From NCBI GenBank assembly GCA_012656075.1, contig JAAKBF010000049.1, positions 62,001 to 126,000 of the forward strand: a stretch of DNA of 64,000 nt, read 5' to 3'. The stretch comes from Phytophthora hibernalis. Taxonomy: Eukaryota > Oomycota > Peronosporomycetes > Peronosporales > Peronosporaceae. Below the pieces are notes generated by a model, which had not been told where the DNA came from, did no database searches, and saw nothing but the letters and a program-made list of their open reading frames with translations. Shown here piece after piece: positions 45,597-54,744 of the stretch; the first letter of the stretch is position 1, and each line of letters begins with the position of its first letter. The position numbers were made by a program, and so were the translations under genes.

Positions 45597-45643
45597 GTAT
45601 AGAGACAGACAAGTCCGTCGATTCGCCAACTGGTTGGCTTGAA

Positions 45644-45811
45644 AACGGTCGCCTTCAAGCGCAAAGGTAAGAAGTATGACGGGCGATGCCCGAGGTCAGC
45701 CATCATAAGGATAAGAAGCGTCGCAAAGCATACTACACGCGACATGGGAGAGCCAAGGCTCTCGGGTTCAGCCCGAGGGTCTGGCGACCTTGGGCCTTGC
45801 CCGTCCAATAG
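45644..45811 (+). CDS. Small basic KKGKKY-type protein (frameshifted)
   Basis: VAFKRKGKKYDG in one frame, followed one shift later (ATG at 45686) by HHKDKKRRKAYYTRHGRA and ending RVWRPWALPVQ with a stop at 45809-45811. KRKGKKY ... KDxxRRxxYxxRH ... W is the signature of a small basic protein family common in giant and polinton-like viruses. The GC-rich inverted repeat CTCGGG/CCCGAG lies in its coding sequence. Function unknown. Confidence 0.45.
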
Positions 45812-45869
45812 ATGATGAAAATCCATATTGGTTTTTAAAGAAATATCTTTGGTAGTGTATAGCATAATC

Positions 45870-46106
45870 ATGGGTTGCGGTCCGAGTAAAGAGCTCAAAA
45901 CCAATTTAACTACTGATGACCCGAATCAGGTCATAGGATCAACCATGCTTAGAGCTGATCAGATAGTAGCCTTAGGGGATTCAGTATTCCTCTCAACCAA
46001 AAATGCAGATGGTGGGGATGCTATACTTGAAATATCTATCAACGATAAAAAAATCGAAGTCCATCGAGGATATCGAAATAAACTCGTGCGAAGTGGTATC
46101 GCTTAG
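45870..46106 (+). CDS. Small predicted N-myristoylated protein
   Basis: 78 residues starting MGCGPSKELKT. Gly2 and Ser6 fit the N-myristoyl transferase consensus and Cys3 could be palmitoylated, so membrane targeting is likely. An in-frame upstream ATG at 45828 would bury the signal; the GTGTATAGC element at 45855-45863 and the MGC motif favour 45870. The rest (EISINDKKIEVHRGYRNKLV) is of unknown fold. Ends overlap a convergent gene. Confidence 0.6.
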   Translation: MGCGPSKELKTNLTTDDPNQVIGSTMLRADQIVALGDSVFLSTKNADGGDAILEISINDKKIEVHRGYRNKLVRSGIA

Positions 46107-46360
46107 AGAGCAAACGTCTTCAGGGTCTTTTTTCTTGGGTTGGTAAGCCCACATGCGGCCACCCTCGGTTTGGGTCGAAGCATCTACCTTCCTGATTGAC
46201 TTATCGAGATCAGTTGCCCATACAGCGGCCTGAGTCTTCTGAGGGCGGTCATGAATGATTAGATTCTTCATGATAGCTTTGAGTTCAGCGACGTTGTTAT
46301 CGGCGTTATCGCCATAGCTACCAGCTGAGCTGGAAATAATGCGGGGTTAAAGAAGAACAT
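46104..46360 (-). CDS. Small hypothetical protein (frameshifted)
   Basis: Start MFFFNP at 46360, 6 bp after the stop of the upstream minus-strand gene. One missing C in the CCCC run (about 46342-46345) joins it to SYGDNADNNVAELKAIMKNL and AAVWATDLDKSIRKVDASTQ, and a second shift in an A run gives a stop at 46104. About 85 residues. Contains ASTQTE, a TQT peptide of the type that binds dynein light chain LC8; that is weak evidence by itself. Confidence 0.4.
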
Positions 46361-46365
46361 GATGT

Positions 46366-47201
46366 TTATAGTAGTCTCGTGATAATTTCTTTAAATTCTT
46401 TATCATCGATGAGACGATTGCTATACATATCTACTGTGAGAGACTTGAGCTGCTTGATGATACTCGGATTATCATTTCCTAACTGAATCTCCCCTTGAGC
46501 TTATCATACTCAGCGCGAAGTGTTTCAAGTGGATCCGTGAGCTTATCGTGGAAATTGTACTGGAGATGAGTGATCGCGAGGATCTCCTTGAACATTTTTT
46601 ATCTTCGACGCTGAGCTTGTCATACGTTGGTTGATCAATATGCTGCTTATACACAAGAGTTCTGATCATGCCTTGAAGACTATCACTGATCTGACACTTC
46701 GGTCCGCACTTTCGACGATTCGGTTGCACAATCACAAGAGTCTTAGCATCGAGGTCAGGAATACGAATGTACTTGCTACCAAGCTGGCGATATACGTAGG
46801 CACTTGGTGTTGCTAAACCCTGAATCTCATTCAGATTGTAGGTTCTTCCTCGTCGGACAACTCCTTCCAGTGGAGCCACGCCTGCCCCCTTAGACCACGA
46901 CCCTTAAGCCCCTCCCCGCGAGCACGCTTAGCAAAGTCGTCGGCAGCTCGCTCACGTTCCTCTTCTTCCGCGATCTCCTGAGCCGCAATGCTATATTGTT
47001 TGGCTTTTGCGTTAAATACAGCTTTTGTTACCTTCACAGCTGATGTCGCTGCCTTTAGTGCCGATCGAGCTGATTTTGAGTTATTTCCTTTAACGGACTT
47101 CTTAGCTTCTTCGTATCGCTTTTGAGCCTCTCCATAATTCAGGTAAGCGCGTTCGGCGTCATCATGAAGCTTATCCAATTCACTCTCCTCATATACCTCC
47201 T
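46366..47201 (-). CDS. Coiled-coil/hydrophilic hypothetical protein (frameshifted)
   Basis: Pieces join in order: EESELDKLHDDAERAYLNYG and a long Ala/Lys/Glu helix (SARSALKAATSAVKVTKAVF), a Gly/Arg linker, YNLNEIQGLATPSAYVYRQL, QPNRRKCGPKCQISDSLQGM, and the end LIDDKEFKEIITRLL with a stop at 46366. Breaks at T6 (46595-46600) and C4 (46491-46494) on the plus strand each need one base. About 275 residues. Looks like a virion or scaffold protein but the family is unknown. The start near 47201 also needs one base. Confidence 0.5.
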
Positions 47202-47205
47202 CACT

Positions 47206-47594
47206 ACAAGAGCCTCTTTGATAACAAGATCGTTATCCCATTTCGTCTTAAGCCTGTTGTCGATACTAAGAATGGTGTAAAAGCCCATGCCACGTACTAT
47301 TTTAGCGTACCAAGTGAGAATCACTATTTCAACATTAGGAATAAGGACCATAAACTTGTTTCAGGAAACGCTTGGACGGAGCTGATGAAGGTGATGCGTT
47401 GGATGGATACATTCCTTGCGCTTCTAAGTGGCTTGGAAGATGTCCATCGTACTGCAACTGATATCGAAGGTCCTGCAACTGAAGAGGAGAAGAAAATGAT
47501 TAAAAATGTGAATGCCAATCTCAAGATCATTCGCGAGGTCATCTTCAACAATGCTGATGATATCAAGCAAGCCCCGTTTTCACTAATAACATAG
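47206..47594 (+). CDS. Hypothetical protein, 5' end unclear
   Basis: A convincing protein frame (KIVIPFRLKPVVDTKNGVKA, YYFSVPSENHYFNIRNKDHK, LEDVHRTATDIEGPATEEEK, LKIIREVIFNNADDIKQAPF) lacks an ATG until 47385. The start is probably hidden by a frameshift in the 47160-47230 divergent region. Mixed alpha/beta character with helical C-terminus. No family recognised. Confidence 0.45.
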
Positions 47595-48365
47595 CGTTTA
47601 TCGTCTTTAGTATCTTTCTTTTTAATCGGACGAATTCTAAGCGCAACCCAATTAGGATACTTTTTGTAAAAAGCTTTGACCCATTCACGTGATGAAACTT
47701 GCTCCTCCGTATCAAGCCGGCTGGGTTTAGAAGATGTATTTGTTTCTGCATCTGTTGTTGAAGGCTTGGCATCGATAGATGCATCAAGCGTGCTTTGCCC
47801 GCGACTCGACTGGGAACCAGTCTCAACCATTTGAGCGCTATTATCCACCCCGATATCTGATGTCGTAGGATTTACCTGAATGTTTCTGTCAGTTTTATCA
47901 ATACGAAGTGTGTTTGTTGCATTGTCTGACATTCGAACGCCGTTATCTACTCCAACATCTACCATAATGGGGCGAACATTTACTTCAGGATCAGTTGATA
48001 CCTCAGGGTTTGTTTGGGAGGATTCATCACTCACCGTTTTTTAAGGGCTCAGATGATCCGGTGGAGGAATCTGTCTGAGCTGATGTGGAAGATGTGGAAG
48101 TTATGCTTATAGTTTTACCTACGTCGCTTGCCCACGACGCTCCTTCGTACATATCACGCTTAGCATTAGCTTGACGAACACGACGTTGAGCTCTTTCAAG
48201 AAGCTCATGTCGTTTTTGCTCTCTCTGAGCGAGGGATGTGAAATTAGGGAACATTGTGTCTATATCATCTGAATCATAAAAAATGAGTACATAATTACCA
48301 GTAGCTCGGCATAACTGAGTCGTGTCGAAATTGAGAGTACGAATGACAAATATGATTTCGCTCAT
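47580..48365 (-). CDS. Ser/Thr-rich protein with GVDN repeats (frameshifted)
   Basis: N-terminal folded part (SEIIFVIRTLNFDTTQLCRA, YVLIFYDSDDIDTMF), a charged helix (EQKRHELLERAQRRVRQANA), then a long disordered Ser/Thr/Asp region with two similar units (VDVGVDNGVRMSDNATNT, TSDIGVDNSAQMVETGSQ) and a basic end (KKYPNWVALRIRPIKKKD). The frame changes inside an A6 run at 48042-48047. The C-terminus overlaps the convergent gene at 47594. Unknown function. Confidence 0.45.
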
Positions 48366-48606
48366 TAAGAAGACTTAGATAGCGGTCCTTGATGCAATGA
48401 AATGGAACTCCAAATATTGCTTCCAACTCGTGGCGATACTTACGATTTACTACCGTTTTTCGGAAATTGGCTGATGCATCAAGGTTCATTAGTTCGTTCT
48501 TGATTCGGCTTACTTCATGGATAATCCATAGCTTCCGCTGAAGCTTAGCAAGCTCACGGTCCTTTTCTAAACAACTGGGGCACATTATATTATTACTATA
48601 TATCAA
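48360..48606 (-). CDS. Small CxxC coiled-coil protein
   Basis: MCPSCLEKDRELAKLQRKLW start with a CxxC, then a helical region up to IFGVPFHCIKDRYLSLL. It either stops separately at 48295 or continues, with one extra base near 48365, into the next gene; the downstream frame begins exactly there with MSEII. TATATAG on the minus strand at 48596-48602 lies directly upstream, within a few bases of the first Met, so the internal Met (MCPSC) is the likelier start. Confidence 0.4.
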
Positions 48607-48704
48607 GTCAGATAATTCAAAACGTTTCGCAAAAATAGATCGAACAATATACTTGAGTCAAAAGCTTACAGAGGATGTCTCTATCAAAATTATTTACAAG
48701 CTAA

Positions 48705-49208
48705 CTATGACTCATTTTTTAAACCCCAGTACTCCTTTTCAAGAGTTGATCTCCTGTTTGTTTTTTTACTAAACTTACCGCCACAATCGCAGTTAAACTT
48801 TTCTAATGCCTTAGCAACATTATGCGGAAGCTTATTTTTAATCCTGCTCTTTTCTCGAAGTAGTTCGATATGGGTTGCTTTATAGTTTTTAAAGTAAAGA
48901 TCCTTAAACATGATTGCGTTATTTTTATTGACACAGCTACGTCTAAGCTTATTAATCCATAGTTGTTCATAAGCTCGTAAATGTGTTTTATCTGCAACTT
49001 CATATTCCTTGATCAAAATGATCTTAAATTGTTCAATACCATGTTTATCAAAGTGTTCGAAAATGGAGACATTGGACGTTCTACCTTTCTTCCATTTTTG
49101 GAAGTCAGCCTTATGACCTGACCATCGGTTGCTCACGGTATTAAGTGTCGAGCCTACATAACAGATTAAACTCTGTCTGTGGATAATTTTGTAGATTCTC
49201 CCAATCAT
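48705..49208 (-). CDS. GIY-YIG endonuclease 3
   Basis: 167 residues, intact: GRIYKIIHRQSLICYVGSTL (both motif Tyr), NRWSGHKADF with the Arg, EHFDKHGIEQFKIILIKEYE, and the Glu in AYEQLWINKLRR. The tail has FNCDCGGKFSKKTNRRSTLE, again CxCG, but then ends in LEKEYWGLKNES instead of the second His pair; this end resembles the end of the neighbouring integrase. TATATAG at 49227-49233 precedes it. Confidence 0.85.
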   Translation of the reverse strand: MIGRIYKIIHRQSLICYVGSTLNTVSNRWSGHKADFQKWKKGRTSNVSIFEHFDKHGIEQFKIILIKEYEVADKTHLRAYEQLWINKLRRSCVNKNNAIMFKDLYFKNYKATHIELLREKSRIKNKLPHNVAKALEKFNCDCGGKFSKKTNRRSTLEKEYWGLKNES

Positions 49209-49251
49209 TTTTACGATGATTGCCTTCTATATATATATCCCAATTCTTGCT

Positions 49252-50331
49252 TCAGAAAGGAATTTCTTTAGCCCCAAAATATTCCTTCTCTAACTCAGAC
49301 GGTCTGTTTTTATTAATTAAACGGAGATTTGAGAATGGTTCCCACGTTGAATCATCATATCCAATCCATTTGATAAGATATTTGAACTTCCCGGTTCGCA
49401 TCTTTTTGTGATCTAAGATCTTCTCAGCTTCAAAGACTTGGTTCTTGGCGGATGGGGCATCTGTAGTCTCATCGTCAACCGGTTTGATATCATTGAGTGA
49501 TTTGTAGAGAATATGACCGTTTTTAGATCTGATTTGGATCCGATAGCCATCGATACCAACTACTTCGTAGATAGACTTACTCCATTGAGCCGATTCTTTC
49601 TCAAATTGCTTCTTCTTCAAACGATAAAGCACAGAAGTTCCAATTTCGAGTCGATTCTCGAGATTTTCCATAGTTGTGTTGTTATGACTCAATTCTGATT
49701 CAATTACCTGTCCAGTCGCTTCATTTGGTGTCATTTTGATAGAAGTGTGAACCGTATTGTTGTAGTTGTCGATGACGTCACTAAGAAGCTTAATCGATAA
49801 AGGTTGCTTTATCTTCATCAGCCTCGATTTAAGCGTACGATTGAAGCGCTCAATCTTACCCATTGTTCCATGATCACCTGGCTCGTTATTGTAGTGAGTA
49901 ATAGATTTTCGCTTGAAATATGCTTGAGCGTGCCTATTCATGAACTCAGATCCATTGTCGGTTGTCAAAATATCAACGTTAAGCGATTCAAGAGCTTTAA
50001 TCCCCTTGGAAACACTGCTCCATCGTTTGTCAGTTAATATCTTAGCAAAACCAATTCTGGAGTTGATATTGATAGCAGTTAGAATGGTATTTCCTCTCCA
50101 GAATGCTAAATCAGCTTGCCAACTATTTGGATTGGTCGAAGCAATCTTGAAACCATCAAATTGTGTTGTTTTTCCATGGTACCGTTGAATGTCAGTCTGA
50201 TTACCATACCACTCCTTAACATCCTTCAATCGAATAGATTTTTCAATTTGTTTAGCCTTCTGATATAGAGCATTGCTGCCGATATACCCTGTTTTTGGAT
50301 TGTGATATAACTTCGATAGTAGCGCATCCAT
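49252..50331 (-). CDS. Retroviral-type integrase with chromodomain
   Basis: 359 residues, intact. N-terminal zinc-less helix block (LYHNPKTGYIGSNALYQKAK), then the DDE core: Asp in WQADLAFWRG, Asp in ILTTDNGSEFMNRHA, Glu in MGKIERFNRTLKSRL. C-terminal chromodomain: VFEAEKILDHKKMRTGKFKY, LIKWIGYDDSTWEPFSNL. This is the canonical Polinton integrase, which cuts and joins the terminal repeats and makes the 6-bp duplication. CTAATATAG lies 4 bp before the ATG. Confidence 0.95.
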   Translation of the reverse strand: MDALLSKLYHNPKTGYIGSNALYQKAKQIEKSIRLKDVKEWYGNQTDIQRYHGKTTQFDGFKIASTNPNSWQADLAFWRGNTILTAININSRIGFAKILTDKRWSSVSKGIKALESLNVDILTTDNGSEFMNRHAQAYFKRKSITHYNNEPGDHGTMGKIERFNRTLKSRLMKIKQPLSIKLLSDVIDNYNNTVHTSIKMTPNEATGQVIESELSHNNTTMENLENRLEIGTSVLYRLKKKQFEKESAQWSKSIYEVVGIDGYRIQIRSKNGHILYKSLNDIKPVDDETTDAPSAKNQVFEAEKILDHKKMRTGKFKYLIKWIGYDDSTWEPFSNLRLINKNRPSELEKEYFGAKEIPF

Positions 50332-50368
50332 GGTCTATATTAGAAACAAAAATATGGAAATAGATCCC

Positions 50369-53300
50369 CTAAATATCGAGCGGAATCGTAGAAATACCGT
50401 CTGACAGTACCTGTCGCTTGTCGTACCAATAATTGAGCGCTGTTTTGGTTTGAGTATAGGTAATGATCGATTTGGTTTCTTTCGATAGTCTGAAACCCTT
50501 GTTAGTACCCCGAAGTGTGATACGGTCCCGTACAACTGTCTCAAAACCGTCTGGGCTAAGTACATCAACATTGCGACCACGCCCCTGCTGTACACCCTTA
50601 GCACTGACTTTGACCTTGTGCTCCTCGTCCGGTAGATAGCAGATGTAGTTCTTAGAGGATAATGAGACCATTGCATCACCTCGCCACTCTTCCTTAAATA
50701 GTCCAGGCGTGCGGCGATCGAACTTGGCTACCTCGGCGTTGTAGTCTCGCGGGAACCACTCATACTTATGCTCATCGAAGTGATCACGTAGTTCAGGCTT
50801 GATGCATTCTTTGAATGGGTTCTCGCAGCTGAACGCGATATAGCCACTGTCCGTGTCCATCTCCTGATATTGAAAGTCTGAACGATCGAAGTAAAAGTCG
50901 ATGCAGTCATAGTAAAACTGAAGCATGCGTAGCTTAGCGAGCTGATAGATAGCAATCGATAAATGGATCGGGTTCTTGTTGTTGAGCCGACGCTTTTTCA
51001 TCGTAATCTCACAAGAATCATTAAGCTCCTCCAACCCGTGGAACGTAAAGTGTTCGATCTTGCTCTTAATAGCTTTGTCGTTCGACTCATACTTGACCTC
51101 TTTGTGCTTGCTCATATCCATTCCAGATCGACCGAAAGCACTGTTGCCTACAAGTTTCATCATCTCAGCAATCATCGCCTTCGACTTATCAACATCACCC
51201 TTTCGTCGAGCGTTTGATACAGCCTCCATAAATGGATCAAAAGCCTTGTGAGAGCTGGCCTTAATAAAGCAGTAAGTCTTGGTAATCTCCAAACCGTGGG
51301 AAAGATACCATTTAAGCAAAGGTGCGTATATAAGAATCTTTTCACCAAAGTAGCTACCTATCAGCTTACGAGCTGGTTTTGCTCGGCTTTGCTTACGTGC
51401 CTCGTTGTACTTGTACATGTGATGACCAATGACACTCTCATCAGCACAATCGATTAGCGTATTCTTGAAGATTGGGGACATCTCACTGAAGTACTCTTTC
51501 AAGTGCTCTGGTGTGCGAATATTACACTCGAGGAAGCCGAAAATCTTATCAGAAACGATGTCCTCGACAATGCCATCATAAGCCTCGATCGTAGTCAATC
51601 GTCTGCATGGCATCTCATTACCAAGTGCCCATAGGTATAAAGCGTTGGCATCGTATCCGATAATTTTCTTACAGAGCTTACCTCCACGAATCTTCGTCTC
51701 GTTGCGCTTAGCGTAGCGATTAAAGATAATAGATGGACCTCCAGCAATGTTGGCCTTCATCTTAGCGTAGATATCCTTTTCCTCCTTATCAATGCTATAC
51801 ACCAATTTGTCCGAGTTGAACTCAAGCAACTTCTTATAGCGGAATCCCTTGAGAGACATGTCCTTACGGGCGGTGTTGCACTTGATACAGCTAACCAATA
51901 CGTTGCCATCGATGTGTCCAAGCTTGTTGTTGATACGGTCTGCTGAAGCGGTATCGACGGTCAGCTGACAGTAGCATAAACCACACAGATACTTTTGCTT
52001 TTGCAACAATGTATTCAAGTGAGCAAGTGTCATACCAAATTCCCGCTTTGCCTTAGCATCCTGACTCTTGTAGCCACCCATACGCTGGGGTGGAAATTGG
52101 AATGCGTTAGCAGGTGTCTTATCCGGATATTGAAGATTGTTAAAGCAGGTCTGATACATAACTTTTCACTAAGTCCTGGTAGAGACACACCATCAGCGAA
52201 CATATCCAGATCGAAACGCATGAATAGCTCGCGCTGGGCTTTGATAGCCTTGATGAATGGGACTACATCGAGATTGTTGTACCAGACCAGTAGGTCCTTG
52301 ATGGATTTCATCTCATAGTACTTCCACACAAACTTCACTCGCTCGTATTCATCATCGCTGATGCTTGTTCCACGGAGCTTGCTGTCAAAAGCTGACTTAG
52401 GCGGAATAGTAGTCTGGTTGAGTACATTGAACGCGGTGATGTATTCATACGGGAAAAGACCCTTGCCAAGATCACAGACACATCTAATTTTGTCATCACA
52501 TTTGCAGCCACCGAGATATGTCGTAAGATACTTATCGTAGCTGGTACCAGCCGGTACATAGTTGCTAATATCGAGCATTTTCATGTTCGATGTAGCAATG
52601 CACATGTAGCTGGGGTTCTTGATAACAGATTTGATGTTGTCAGTACCAATGATGGCGAATAAGTCGCTCTTAATCAAGTTGATATCGTATCGACCCGAAT
52701 TGAAGCCGAACACTGGAACCTGATCAATCTGCTGTTTAAGTCTTCCGTAGTCGGACCTCTGCTTACCAAAGCCAAGACTGTTATGGAAGTGGAAGAAGCT
52801 ATCATACTTCCCTTCCTTAATCCAACTCCCCACATCAGACATCTTGTACTTCTTACCCAGATTGACGCCTGGAATTTCCAAACCTGTCAGACCGTGGGCG
52901 TTGATGATTTTTGCAGAAGCGACTTATACTTATCGACATTGTACTGTTGGATCTTCAGCGATACATCACCGATGTATTTGAACATATCCGTCAGCAGCAT
53001 CTTCGGATCGTCATTCACAAAGCAGCGCACCTCCTCGGTTAAGCTATCAGCAACGGATACAGACACAGGAATGTGTTCGTTCGTGAAGACAGTACTTTCA
53101 CCGTGTTGAGTCGCGGTAGGCTTAAGGATTGCCTCAAAGTCATAAACAATGAAGTTGTCGATGTATTGATTGGCCTCCTTAATGGAATACTTTGTAAGCA
53201 GTGATCGAATCGCGTTAGGAGCTGGCCTGTAGATAGTTGGCTCAGCAGGGAAGCTCTCAATATTCACAAGCTCGCACTGATTTTTCTTGTGGTTTTTGAG

Positions 53301-54353
53301 TCTTTCACCGCTCACGAATATCATTTCACACTTGGGGCACTGATACTTAGACTGAAGCATATCGATGCTCTTGATGTAGAGAGCGTGATTCTCGTGTGAT
53401 AGAATATCCATAGATTCAAACCCCTTGTCCGACCTACGAATACATTCTACATTCCCAGAAGCTACATCCATGCTATATACGTTAATACCGAGCTGGAAGC
53501 AGTCCTCAACCTCATCGAGCTGTAGCAGGTCAATAGGCTTGAAGCTCCTAAATAGACTCAACGTATACTTTACTCCCTTAAAAGAGCAGTAGCGCTTGAA
53601 TGCATCCTTCACCTGAGCCTGAATTCTGCGAGGATCCTTCTTAGCGCTCTGGAATGTGTGCCAGGTGATGCAGTGGAAGACGCACTTGTTGTTGGTCTTA
53701 GGGAAGTTGATTACATGCTTGTTTTCGCGGATAATCTTAGGAATAACAGCGTCGCTATCCCCAAGAGCATGGTCGCGATGGTAGACTAAAATCTTGAATG
53801 CAGTGATCGCCTTAAGCTTATATCCGGAGCTGGGGTAGTTCAGCTTGTCAGCCAACTCCATAGACCGAATTTCCGAAATCACCTTCTTTCGAATATCCGC
53901 CTTGCTGTTGATTGCGACAGGCTTATTGAATACATAAGTGTTTGCGAGATTCGGGTAGAAGTAGCGAGTGTCATCAGGATCAGTCTTGCCCACAAGTTCG
54001 TACCCGAGAGCAATATTTACCTTAAAAGCACTTGCCTGAGTTGAAAGAACGTTCTCGAGCTTATCGTAGAAATCAGTAGCCTCGATACCCTCATATAAGT
54101 GTGATTCCATGTGATTACCAGTGTAAAACCGGTACTTGGGATCAGACTTATAGTCAGGCGACATATGCTTCTCAAGGGTTTCAACAGAAACATTGTACTG
54201 CTTAGCCACCAATTTCTTGTTGACTGAACGAGAAATGTTGCTAACATATACCATCTTTCCAGTTCTACCTCGAACCTTAACCCGGTAGCTGCTACCCCAT
54301 TTGACAGCTTGGATATTTAATCTCTTTAATCCTGCGAGTTCGTATGCAAACAT
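50369..54353 (-). CDS. Protein-primed DNA polymerase B (frameshifted) with OTU-like, exonuclease, HNH and polymerase parts
   Basis: Three frames in order. 54353-52887: N-terminal region, a possible OTU-like Cys-protease fold (Cys in NNKCVFHCITWH, His in ENHALYIKS), a CCHC-type finger (CPKCEMIFVSGERLKNHKKN), and Exo I in FIVYDFEAIL. 52881-52030: Exo II FGFNSGRYDINLIK, a Cys cluster, Exo III WYNNLDVVPF. 52159-50369: an HNH-like module (CGLC ... ADRINNKLGHIDGN ... CIKCNTAR), motif A GYDANALYLWAL, motif B KLVGNSAFGR, motif C EMDTDSGYIAF. Breaks at T5 52908-52912 and near T4 52163-52166 (plus strand) each need one base. About 1,320 residues. Replicates the linear element from a terminal protein primer. 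TATATAG precedes the ATG (54359-54365). Confidence 0.92.
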
Positions 54354-54463
54354 ATTGCCTATATATCTTCGACTAAATTAATCTCGTGAGAATCGACTTT
54401 ATAATTATTGGACCTTGTATCAGGATCGACTTTATATTAGGGCTGAGAGAAAAAAATTAAAAA

Positions 54464-54658
54464 TCAGTTAAGCTCGCTTTGCTTAAGTTCGGATTTACTT
54501 AAGTAATTCTTCTTACGAGCACGAATTTCTTCGCGATTCTTCTCATCATATTCTCGCTGCTTAGCCAGTCGCGTTTCCCTTGTTTTCAGATAGTACCGCT
54601 TTTGAGCGGCTTTGATTCGCTCTTTGTTAAGTTCGTATTGATCGGGTGAGTATGTCAT
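54464..54658 (-). CDS. Small basic helical protein
   Basis: 64 residues, intact: TYSPDQYELNKERIKAAQKR, YYLKTRETRLAKQREYDEKN, then Glu/Arg/Lys to the end. A Lys/Arg-rich helix with the KERIKxxQKRYY pattern also seen next to HNH or GIY-YIG enzymes in large viruses. It is the first gene after the CRN on the same strand; GTATATAAAG lies just before the ATG. Probably DNA binding. Confidence 0.5.
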   Translation of the reverse strand: MTYSPDQYELNKERIKAAQKRYYLKTRETRLAKQREYDEKNREEIRARKKNYLSKSELKQSELN

Positions 54659-54744
54659 CTTTATATACTTTTAACTTTATATTTGTCAGGATGAAAAAAT
54701 CATGATAAAAAGCAATTTATTAGTGATGCATGCCGAAGGGAGAA

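Noticed and set aside
45757..45780. Transcription terminator hairpin (CTCGGG...CCCGAG)
   Set aside because: The stem falls inside the KKGKKY-type small gene and has no T-run; eukaryotic context makes an intrinsic terminator unlikely.
52880..52920. Programmed -1 frameshift in the DNA polymerase
   Set aside because: The C-AAAAA-T site could slip, but it is not a proper X-XXY-YYZ heptamer and the same one-base deficit recurs in many unrelated genes without slippery sites, so a sequencing or assembly error is simpler.
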